A stretch of 64,000 bases of DNA from Chondrosia reniformis (Eukaryota; Porifera; Demospongiae; Chondrillida; Chondrillidae): NCBI GenBank assembly GCA_947172415.1, contig OX359193.1:7310501-7374500 (forward strand), given 5' to 3'. Within the stretch, counting starts at the first letter, position 1. Every line of letters starts with the position of its first letter. Position numbers and translations under genes: made by a program. Shown piece after piece: positions 46,001 to 55,716 of this stretch. The notes under the pieces were generated by a model. That model did not search any database and was not told where the DNA came from. It worked only from the letters and a program-made list of their open reading frames with translations.

Positions 46001-48059
46001 TACGTACATATAATTACATTTTTCTTTAATTTTGAAGAAAACCTTTATGGATACTTTATAATCATATTCATAGTTTGAGTGGTCCATCTTTCAACTTTTT
46101 CAACTTTTCTATATGAGGTTAGGGTTTGGTAGAACCACTGTTGAGCATTATGACCCCAAGGGTCTGTACCTTGACTACACAGACACTCGACTATTGCATC
46201 AATATAGACAATCAAAAGTTGAAATATGCACAAACTAAATTATCAGTTGAACTATTTAGAAGGAATCCTTATTAAAGTTTGGTCTTGGAAACTAACTGTC
46301 TGCTTAAGTTATTTTGCATACACTGTACCTTCTTATATTGTTATCATAGACTAGACATTCAGTATAATATGGATTTATGTACATTGTATGTACCAATGTT
46401 TACATAATTCCATAGTGATTCTAGTCCCTTTTTATTAGGTGCGTAATTATATATCCACATCTATGTATAATAATTTATACATGTGTATCACATAATATAT
46501 ATGCAACTTAACTTCTTCATTAATACTACATGTTCATATGTGGTGATATACGTATGCTTCTGCAGAACCTTTATCTATAATATTTATTATTATATTATTT
46601 TATACCAATCAACCTGCATAGGGCCGGATATTGAGTCAGTGTGTGTGGGAGTCAGCGAGTGTGTGAGTGTGAATGTGTGAATGTGAGTGTGTGCATGTGT
46701 GAGTCAGTGAGTGTGGGAGTCAGCGAGTGTGTGAGTGTGAGTGTGTGAGTGTGTGCTTGTGTGTCAAGAGTGTGAGTGTGAATGTGTGCTTGTGTGAATG
46801 TGTGCTTGTGTGTCGAGTGAGTGAGTGTGAATGTGTGCTTGTGTGAATGTGTGCTTGTGTGAGTGTGTGAGTGTGAGTGTGAACATGTGTGAGTGTGTGC
46901 TTGTGTAATACATACTGTGTGTTCCATGACCCTAGTATGTATTTTCAGATTTCAGGATTTGGAGGGATTGAAAAGAGTGCAAGCTTAAAGGAGGACACTG
47001 AGATTAGATGGATGGCGCCAGAAAGCTTGCTTTATGGTAAATACTCTTCCAGCAGTGACGTATGGAGTTACGGAATGGTCTTATATGAGATATGGTCACT
47101 TGGACACAAGCCATTTGAAGCAATGTCATACACGCAGGTCTGTACAGAGCTTTCATAATGCTGTGTGTCTAATTTAAATATTTGCAAGTTTATTTACAAG
47201 TTCTTCATCTAATATTTTTATATTTTATCTGATACATATTTCTCCATAATAAGCGTATATATTAATATTATACAATTGTTGCTGAGTCTCAATAAATTAG
47301 GATACTTATAATAATATTAATAAAATATAATAGAGAGTCACTTCATGTAATATATATACCCACCTACTAGGTCCACAAAGTACACATATTTTCCTATTTT
47401 CCAATTGTTTCATACATAGGTGTTAACTCTACTTAACACCGGCTATTGTCAGCCTCCCCCACCTGGGTGTCCTAGGGATGTCTACGCTATTATGGCAGAC
47501 TGTTGGTAAGAGGCCAGCTGTTGCACAACACTAATTTGTCTAGACAACTAATTATTCAAGAAGGGTGGTATTCCCAGAAACAGCTGTCTGTCCCAGTGGA
47601 GTAGAAGAAGAAGGAGAAGACTCTTGTATCCTCATCTGAAAACTATCACTAGGTTTAGTACCATTTCATTGTAGAATAGACGTAGTGTATAGGAAAATGG
47701 TGCTTTAGGCTACTCTTGATATAAACACCAGTGAGAACATAAGTAATCTATAACACCATTTTTCTACATGCTACATCAATTGTAGCGTAAGAGGTGAGAA
47801 CTTTGGATGAGGATACAAGAGTCTTCTCCTTTTTACACATTGAGATGTATCACTTGTTTGTATCTCCAGGAATCCTGAACATAAGGAGAGACCACACTTC
47901 TCCCAACTTTCCGACGAATTTTCAAAATTTTCCTCTGTGAAAAATGAAGATGTAGAGAACAGAGAGAATAAATTGTTGCTGGATACCGCTTCAAAATTGG
48001 GGGCCCCTCTTGAGGATGGATTGAGGCTCTACATGGACATACAGAAGAAGTACGCATGA
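40066..48059 (+). CDS. Receptor tyrosine-kinase-like membrane protein, predicted pseudokinase
   Basis: Eleven exons: 40066-40144, 41262-41768, 41963-42415, 42520-42926, 43279-43335, 43593-44066, 44672-44739, 44813-44963, 46949-47137, 47420-47505 and 47870-48059 (886 aa). Signal peptide ([18 protein letters not shown]), a roughly 170-aa ectodomain of unknown family, and a Ser/Thr-rich stalk. One membrane span follows ([20 protein letters not shown]) with RRFKKG after it, then a roughly 250-aa juxtamembrane region with several Tyr motifs (ENPYDNI, EDVYELP, ERIYDEM). The kinase-like domain begins near residue 590: [12 protein letters not shown] (Gly loop), IAVKVL (Lys kept). The catalytic loop reads [10 protein letters not shown], so the HRD Asp is His. 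The DFG motif reads [11 protein letters not shown] and [17 protein letters not shown] follow. Kinase activity is therefore doubtful; a scaffold or allosteric role is inferred. Sponges have large families of such receptors. Confidence 0.9.
45216..45292. repeat. Imperfect hairpin, about 77 bp, in a receptor-gene intron
   Basis: cttttgattcttgagcatct and its imperfect complement agatactcaaatagtcaaaag flank a short centre. The gagcatcta core also occurs near 1617-1628, which suggests a dispersed element. Confidence 0.7.
46640..46910. repeat. Degenerate GTGAGTGTGTG microsatellite
   Basis: About 270 bp of gtgagtgtgtg/gtgcttgtgt repeats, ending about 38 bp before exon 46949-47137. A pure purine/pyrimidine-alternating tract lies this close to an acceptor. 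Confidence 0.95.
47553..47830. repeat. MITE-like dispersed element, family B, copy 3 (inverted, with partial second arm)
   Basis: 47553-47672 is the reverse complement of copies 1 and 2 (aagaagggtggtattccc at one end, gactcttgtatcctcatct at the other). 47777-47830 carries the same gatgaggatacaagagtctt in forward orientation, making an inverted pair around about 105 bp. It fills most of the last intron of the receptor gene. Confidence 0.78.
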
Positions 48060-48275
48060 CTCATTCACAATATGACGATTTATATATTGGTATTACAAAT
48101 ACATTTTTTTCCATTTTATTCTTTTTTTTCTGTAATCGTCGATATTATCGAATATTGAATATTAAGAAATATTCATATATCGATTTTAATCTGTAAACTA
48201 TGTCAGGCCACCTATGGTCAATGTGTTTGGTCACCAGTAGCAGCCTATATACCTACCAAGCACTGTACGCGGAAG

Positions 48276-51200
48276 ATGCTACGTCTTCAAAACATTCAGA
48301 GAAACTCAAACTCCTTCTTTTCTCTCAGAGGAACTCACAGGAACATTCGCCTTTTCAGTAAAAAGGCTGTAACTTCAGTTGATGACCAAAAGTTAGACGA
48401 TACTGATTCCCACGGGCATCCTCGTATTCCTTTTAGGGGCTGGTATGAACTCGAAAAGTGCGACGTTAGGAGGCAGTGGGTCGAGCGATTTACCGGGACG
48501 AAGCTGGAACAGGTTGGAGAATGGTGGAAACGTGAAGGCAGTGATGACAGCACGTCTACTTTGAAGTTAAAGGGTAACATAGAGAATGTTATAGGCCTAG
48601 TAAAGATTCCTGTCGGAGTAGCAGGTCCTTTGCTATTTAATGGGGAGGACGTACATGGATATCAGTTGTGCCCCTTCGCAACCACCGAGGGAGCTTTGAT
48701 AGCTTCAGCAACGCGAGGCAGCACCGCTATAACGCGAGCTGGAGGCGTGTGGACAGCAACAGGGACGCAAGAAATATCGAGAAACCCAGTGTTCAAAACT
48801 CGATCGATTAAGGAGACCCAGCTGCTTTGGAAGTGGCTGAAGGAGAACCAATCTTCTCTCTCTGACCAGGTCAACATGTACAGTCAGCATGCAAATCTGG
48901 TTGACCTGCGAGCTATTCCCAACGGCTGTTGTCTAGGCGTAGAGTTTGTTTACAGCACTGGGGATGCCTCAGGCCAGAACATGACTACCAGCACGACCTG
49001 GCACACGTGCAAGTGGATCCTCTCCAGGGTGAGCCAGGAACTGCCGCAGGTGAAGGTTGAATACTTGATGGTGGAGGACAGCTCCAGCAGTGATAAGAAG
49101 CTATCTTTCAGGAACCTCATCAGGACAAGAGGCACCTTTGCACAAGCAGAGGCCTGGCTCCCTGAATCCATTATTAGGGATGTTCTCAAGGTGGATATTT
49201 TAGTTTAGACTTATCAGTGACGTATGGAAGGCTTCTAGTGTGTCTGTTACCTTCTGTAGATTGATGTAAAAACTCTTTTGGAGGGATACAGTATCTTGAT
49301 GTCGGGAGAGGTGCAGTCAGGTACCATTGGAAATGCAATAAATTCCCCGAATGCTTTGGCTGCCATATTTGCAGCTACAGGTCAAGATATAGCCGCAATA
49401 GTGGAATCATCCGCTGCCATATTACAATTGTTTCCATACCGCCCCAAGACTGGTCATTACAAAAGTGGTGCTTCAAGCAGCCATCTATCACAGCAATGTG
49501 ATCACCTCCCTAATTTTGATCTTATGGACAAGGAAGGTGGAATATATGTATCACTAAAGTACCCAAGTCTGTGCATTGGCACAGTAGGGGGAGGGACAGG
49601 TATTGTGACGCAAAAGGAATGTCTTCAGATGATGGGGTGCTTTGGAAAAGTAAGTGAATTTTGTGTCACTACAGCAAAGTATTCAGCAATTCCTTGTACC
49701 ATGATGCATTATGTGAATGAGTATCATAAATTATTGTGACATGTACTATAAGGATAAAGATTACTTGTGCATTGATGCACCTTCCCAAAAGGGAAATGAT
49801 GGCATGCCTATATCCATGATGGTTGTCATGACATCGCATCACCTAACATCACTCTTGGTGATGCGCACTGCTACTACTGATGGTCTATGAGAGGTTGATC
49901 TGAAGTAATTGTTCTTCACTTAAATGATCACATTGTGTTTCTGAAATGACATTCTATCACTTGTCCTTTGTCTGCCAGGGGAAGAGGAAGAGGCTTGGAG
50001 AGATGATTGCAGGGTTCTCCCTGGCACTGGAGCTCTCTCTGATGGCAGCTCTCTCCAGTGGCCAGTTTGCTCAGGCCCACGAGAAGCTGGGTAGGAACAG
50101 ACCAGACAATGGTCTGAAGGAGCGGCACCTTAATGAGAGCCTGTTTAGCCAGGTACTGGGGCATAGAGGAAAATTGTTGTCATGGAAACCAATGAAGGTA
50201 AATATTGCAGATATAATTGTCTATTTTCAGTATATTACACTTGTATGACAGTTTGTTTTTGAACTGTTTTGTATGGAATAAATACTCCTAATTTATATGT
50301 GTAGGTTAACACAGGCTCTAGTATTTTATCAGAATTAACTAAATCTGAAATGAGCAAAAAAGTCGGCCATTTTGGATACGATCTGTGGTACAGAGACACT
50401 AATGGTATGTTGGACTGTCATAAATTGTTATAAATTTTGTGGCTTCCCAACAACTTTGTGTTAGTTATTGAGTTTATGTATGCACCTGATGTGTATGGGT
50501 TGCTAGGAGACGAAAGAGAGCTCCCAGTGGTCATCAAGGCAAAGGCTCTGGATAGCGAGACTTACAATATTGTCAACAAAATGGCGCAAGGGTGTGGCTT
50601 GCAGGTTGCCGGGCTATTTGAAAATTTCAAGTCAGAAGTAGGATTTAAGTAAGTATGTTCCACTTTTCAGTTGTTGACAAGTTACATTTTAGAGGTTGAC
50701 ATATTTGCAGGCACTGCCACGAGCGAGAAATCCAAATAGCTCTTAACAACGATCCCAACCTCAGAAAGTACACTCCAGAAGTATATCATGTCATTAGGAA
50801 TCCTCCAAAGGTGAGTTGGGCCTGCTTCTCAACTAGTTCCATTGGTACTCCTCTCTTCAAAATGGAGTTGTCCCCTCAGGAGATCTGCATTGTCTCAAAA
50901 TATTTTAGTTTAGGAAAGGCCATTTCTTGTTTGTGTTTATGTGTTTATGTGTTTCCCGTGAGTGTAGCATATAGACATGGGAACATCTACACATGAGACT
51001 AGATGGTAAGGTAGTGAGACTAGATGGGTAAGGTAGTGAGACTAGATGGGTAAGGTAGTGAGACTAGATGGGTGAGGTAGTGAGACTAGATGGGTGAGGT
51101 AGTGAGACTAGATGGTATTCTATACGCTTGTATTGTATTCTTGTAGGATATCTACGTTATGATCACTGAATTTTTATCAAAGGATAAATTTGACCTATTG

Positions 51201-52460
51201 AACTCTGCGGATGATATATCTGGTTGGACTAAAGGTGACATTGAAACTGTATTGACTGGAATAGCAGAAATTCACTCTCTCAACTTTAACAAGGGAGCAG
51301 AGTTGTCTGCGTTGCCATGGATGGATTCCTTCACTGCGCAGAGGATGGTCAGGCTTGAACCTTTGTGGCAAGCCATGTTGCAACATGCGGTGAGGGACTT
51401 TCCAGAAATGTGGACTGAGCAAAGGTTTATTCAACTAAATACTGTAGTATGCATGCCTGCTCTTTAGACTTCTAGTGTTCCACAGAAATGTTGTTTCAGA
51501 CAATTCATATGTAGTACAGTGGAACCTTTCAAATCTGATCACTTACATGTGTATGGGGACTAATTTATATGGCTCTGCTTTAGACAGATGGCAGGGTTAT
51601 CGTTTAACAGACAGTAGTTTAAAGTATGGAACTTGATTGAAATGACCACTTTAAATGCGTACCAGTCCTAGAGAGGTTACTGTAACACAGGTTCCACTGT
51701 AGTTTTGTATATAGTATAAGTTTTGGGTATTTATGTATGTAATAGTTCTTATGGTATAATTGCTGGTTGTGTTGTGTACATGTTTATTTCAGACAGCAGA
51801 TAGTTAACAAGGCTCTCAATCAAACAACCAACATTTGGAGTGTACTAGATGACTTTCCAAAGACACTGATTCACGGAGATTGTAATCCTAGAAATTCTTG
51901 TCTCAGAAAGCTGGATACTGGTCAGCCATTTTATTTCCTAAGAATAATTACTAAAGTTGGTACTCAGAAGTGTTGCTATATTTGTTTGTATTCTCCCATG
52001 CATTTTAGAGGAGGAAGGCCGCCACCGACTGTGCTTGTATGACTGGGAGCTCTGCACAGTTCATGTACCTCAGAGGGATCTGGTGGAGTTTCTGTCCTTT
52101 GTTTTACCTCCTGAAGCTACCTTTGAAGACTGGATAGGATTTATCAAATTCTATGCAGCCAAACTAGAGGAGTACACTGGACAACAGTTTCAAATGTCAA
52201 AGTAAGGAGTTTCAAATGTGTTACCATTCTCCTGTGCTTGCTGTGATGAATGGACAGTTTGCTAGTGTATTTTTTATAAATTTAGGTTTCTGGAGGTTTA
52301 TGACATGGCCAGCCTTGACTTTGCAATGACCCGGCTACTTCTCTATACTATTGCTCACACATTCAAGGACTACAAGTTCCTTCCGAGGGTCGTTGACTCA
52401 ATTTTCTCTTACATACAGCAGAGGAGAGAGCAGCCAATTGACCTACTAATATTGAAATAG
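48276..52460 (+). CDS. Soluble HMG-CoA reductase fused to an APH-type kinase domain
   Basis: Ten exons in unbroken phase (48276-49190, 49260-49649, 49979-50197, 50305-50404, 50465-50648, 50711-50810, 51147-51424, 51793-51920, 52009-52201, 52286-52460) encode 893 aa. Residues about 60-500 are an HMG-CoA reductase catalytic domain: ENVIGLVKIPVGVAGPL, ATTEGALIAS with the catalytic Glu, GDASGQNM, SDKKLS with the catalytic Lys, ATGQDIAA with the catalytic Asp, IGTVGGGTG, ELSLMAALSSGQ and a His in AQAHEKLGRN. No sterol-sensing membrane domain is present. Residues about 540-893 resemble the aminoglycoside/choline-kinase fold: VVIKAKALD, LIHGDCNPRNS (HGDxxxxN) and LYDWELC. The reductase makes mevalonate. 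The kinase substrate is unknown; mevalonate or a pathway product is an inference. The N-terminus (MLRLQNIQRNSNSFFSLRGT) looks like a mitochondrial presequence. Confidence 0.9.
50994..51115. repeat. Minisatellite, 22-bp unit, about 5-6 copies
   Basis: Units of gagactagatgggtaaggta plus gt, in the intron before exon 51147-51424 of the HMGR-kinase gene. Confidence 0.93.
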
Positions 52461-52831
52461 ATTTTTACCACAATTCTACAAAATGATTTTAAAACTGAAT
52501 CAACCAATAAAAATTTATAGTTTTATGCATATCAGCTGCTCAATTATTGACTGAGTACGGTGACCTTTTGAGGATCTAACACTTTTAATTTACAAATCTT
52601 ATGATACCACAACTACCGACTGTGCATTTCTTTATGCTTACAAACTACATATATACTAACCAACCATAGACTGCAATTCCATATCCACACAATTCCTTTA
52701 TGATGACGTCACAGATCATGTACATGTTTACATTACAGCTACGTAGCTGTAAGAAGTCATTGTTATTTTTTCGTCATTTGCCTGCTTTCCAAAGAGCGGA
52801 TCGCTACAGCTTTCTTGTCGAGGAGACAACA
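52461..52831. other. Spacer between HMGR-kinase and the GHR gene
   Basis: 371 bp holding the 3' UTR of the upstream gene and the promoter of the next. The GHR reading frame stays open back to ATGs at 52700 and 52703, so the last 130 bp may encode an N-terminal extension. Confidence 0.55.
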
Positions 52832-54417
52832 ATGGAAAAAAAGCAATCTTTGAAGACTGCTTTCTCAAACGAAAAGGGAGAATTCAAACGAAAGCCATCG
52901 CAATTTCGAGATTTTGTAACCAAAGACGGCAGTTCGAGGTTCAAAGCAGAGCCAAATAGATATCACCTTTATGTCTCTTTGGCGTGTCCGTGGGCGCATA
53001 GAACACTAGTTGTCAGAAAGCTGAAAGGACTCGAAGATGCTATCTCTGTAGACGTGGTAGATTACTACTTGGATATGGACAAGGGGTGGAAATTCTCACC
53101 GGGGAAGGAGGAATCCTGCACAGCAGACACTGTAAATAGTTGTGAGTACTTGCGAGAGGTTTACTTAAAGGCCAATAAGGACTACACGGGACGCATTACA
53201 GTTCCTGTTCTTTGGGATAAAGCGCAAGGAACCATTGTTAATAACGAATCTTCGGAAATCATAAGAATGCTAAACTCGGAATTTAACGACTTTTGTGCAA
53301 CTCCAAAGCAGGCAGCACTAGATCTTTACCCGAGTCACCTCAGGAAGCAGATTGAAGAAGTGAACGAATGGGTTTACAAGTTGGTTCTAACAGACAATTA
53401 ATTTTTAGAATATAATAGCTAATTTTACATGTGGTGCAATTCTAGTGAATAGCTGCATCTTAATAATTAATGGAAAAAGGGTGTATAATTAATTCTTTGT
53501 AACTTTATAAGTTTTTTGGTGAAATGAATGATTCACTGGAAAATATTATGCTGACTGAATCTTGGCTAGGGGGCCAAAGTCACTTCGAATGGCAACCAGT
53601 CATCCAAGATGGAAAAATGTCTCTATCTTTGCATAGGCTTAAGTGCAATTAGCTCCCATACTTTTTATAAGTATTTTTAATATTTAGGGATTTCAACAAT
53701 GGTGTGTATCGTACAGGCTTTGCTACAACACAGGAACATTATGATGCAGCTGTCAGGGAAGTGTTTACAGCCCTTGATAAGGTGAGCTAGCCAAATTTAG
53801 TGACTACAGTGGAGTCTCAAAGGCTGTGTTGTGATTGGTGGAATAATAATTATATCTTTTCACAACCGGCCTTTGTACATGCATTGTGCAATTAACAACA
53901 CAAAATGGAAATGTGGTTATATTTCTATGTATGCTAGTTGGACAATATCCTTTCTAAGCAGCGCTATCTAACTGGGAGTACTTTAACAGAAGCTGATGTC
54001 CGACTATATACCACTTTGGTAAGGTTTGATCCGGTCTATGTGGGCCATTTCAAATGTAATAAGAAGCGTGTCATAGACTACCCCAATCTGTGGCCTTACC
54101 TGAGAGACCTCTACCAGACTTCAGGATTTGCAGACACTACAAACAGGTTTCACATTGAACATCACTATCAAGTAAGTTGTACCATTACAACTGGTTCTTT
54201 GTATATATTGTTATTGAACACACTTTAGATAAACTAGTTCTTTTCAATGTTGTACTGCAGCTAATTACTGTTGCTAAGACATATTATCCAACCACATCAA
54301 AGTATTTTTTACCTTCTTCTTTATAAGGAATCCCACGCTCAACTTAATCCATTTGGAATTGTTGCCATTGGACCAGTGCTTGACTACCACCAGCCACATG
54401 GGAGAGAGAAGATGTAG
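52832..54417 (+). CDS. Glutathionyl-hydroquinone reductase (Xi-class GST)
   Basis: Four exons: 52832-53379, 53688-53781, 53938-54171 and 54328-54417, giving 299 aa from the Met of MEKKQSLK. An alternative ATG at 52700 adds 44 residues ([20 protein letters not shown]) that could be a mitochondrial signal. ACPWAHRTL holds the catalytic Cys of the CPWAH motif that defines Xi-class GSTs (YqjG, PcpF, ECM4). [20 protein letters not shown] is the GSH-binding region with the NESSEI signature. [37 protein letters not shown] and [13 protein letters not shown] are family hallmarks. The enzyme reduces glutathionyl-(hydro)quinones by a Cys mechanism. Exon 1 ends at a gttggt donor, where phase and family alignment both fit. 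Confidence 0.94.
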
Positions 54418-54675
54418 ATGGAAGTGGTCAAAACTGAGCTCTATTATAATAATAATTATATACGACATTTATCTTTGGCATGTATTTACTGCATTTTCAG
54501 TTGACACAAGAGTGCATTTAATTTTAATATTTTGCTATTTATAGAACAGTGTTTATACTATATTTGGAAGTAATGGGCGCGTCTATCATAGTCAGTTTAT
54601 CTAATATCTAACCGCCATTTCTTCTCTTGGGACGTTGTCAAGCTAACGAGGGACGCACCCAAGCACGTCTCCAAA

Positions 54676-55479
54676 ATGAAGATTCTTACTTTCAGTATGT
54701 GCTTAGAAGGTCCAAAGATGCAGGAGCGCGTTGCGGCGCTAGGTAAACTGGTGGACCAATACAAGCCTGATTTTCTAGCACTGCAGAACATAAATCTTGA
54801 AGTAGCCAAGAATATTACAAAGCTATCTTGGGGACAGCGTTACAAGCTCGCCCAGCCACACGTCACCTACGACATGAGAACCAAGCCGTGCAACGTTATT
54901 TACGCCGCTTATCCGGCCCATAGCACTGAAACAAGAGAATTTAAAGTTTCGAACGAAAAGAGGATGCTTTTCTACGCTAGCTTTGTCGTTCACGACAGGA
55001 AACGTGACCCTCACGTATTGACTATCGCCAATGTTCGCTTAGAAACTGAACAAAAGAGCACTCCAATTAGAGAGCACCAACTGAACGAGACGCTGTGTTC
55101 GATGAGGGAGGAGGCAAACGCTATAGTGGTGGGCGATCTTTCACTTCAGCCTCCTTCCCAGGATGGCCACCTGAAGCTTCTGGAGGGTTGGGAGGACGCG
55201 TGGTGCGAGGCCGGCAACAGCAGCACTGGCGGCTACACTGTAGATCCGCAGAGGAACCCTTTCATTAAAGACAAAGATTTACCACAGAGACGACCAGATC
55301 GTGTTCTTTATAGACTAGCCTACTACCAACTTGACAAGGTTCAGATTGTTGGCGAGGAGCCACTGAATGGACTAAACATAAGTGACCATTTCGGGTTTTT
55401 AGCTACTTTTACTCCCCGCGACAATCCCGCAAACCTGGGCTCAACCAAGGAAGATAGATTGTGTATATTTTATGAATAG
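54676..55479 (+). CDS. Intronless EEP-fold protein, TDP2-like, eroded active site
   Basis: One 267-codon open frame. The start MKILTFSMCLEGPKMQERVA and PDFLALQNINLEV align with the opening of TDP2-type endonuclease/exonuclease/phosphatase proteins (TWNVDGL, VVFLQEV). Later blocks are NAIVVGDLSLQP (GDTNL in TDP2), RRPDRVLYR (RxDR) and NISDHFGFLATF (SDHWGLL). Of the metal and catalytic residues, the Asn of TWN (here S), the Glu of LQE (here N), the His of SHLES (here in NVRLET) and the Asn of GDxN (here S) are replaced. The Asp of GD, RPDR and SDH remain. It is probably a non-catalytic or altered EEP protein. An intact long frame and codon-like composition argue for a real gene; a retrocopy origin would explain the missing introns. 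Confidence 0.8.
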   Translation: MKILTFSMCLEGPKMQERVAALGKLVDQYKPDFLALQNINLEVAKNITKLSWGQRYKLAQPHVTYDMRTKPCNVIYAAYPAHSTETREFKVSNEKRMLFYASFVVHDRKRDPHVLTIANVRLETEQKSTPIREHQLNETLCSMREEANAIVVGDLSLQPPSQDGHLKLLEGWEDAWCEAGNSSTGGYTVDPQRNPFIKDKDLPQRRPDRVLYRLAYYQLDKVQIVGEEPLNGLNISDHFGFLATFTPRDNPANLGSTKEDRLCIFYE

Positions 55480-55716
55480 ACACTTGGTCTTGAAGTAGGC
55501 ATATAACTCTATCAACCAAAGGATTTATATGCATGAATTGTTGAGTTTGCCAATCTCTTGTCACTTCTTTAACTCTCATTTTGTGTGCATACATGTCAAT
55601 GGATTGTTCACACAAGTTATATAACTGTTTTACAAACCCAAATTATGAAAAGTGCATGATGGTAACAAAGTTAGGTATGTAGCTGCTGGTTGTGAATTAG
55701 ATAGTGGACAGTGTAT

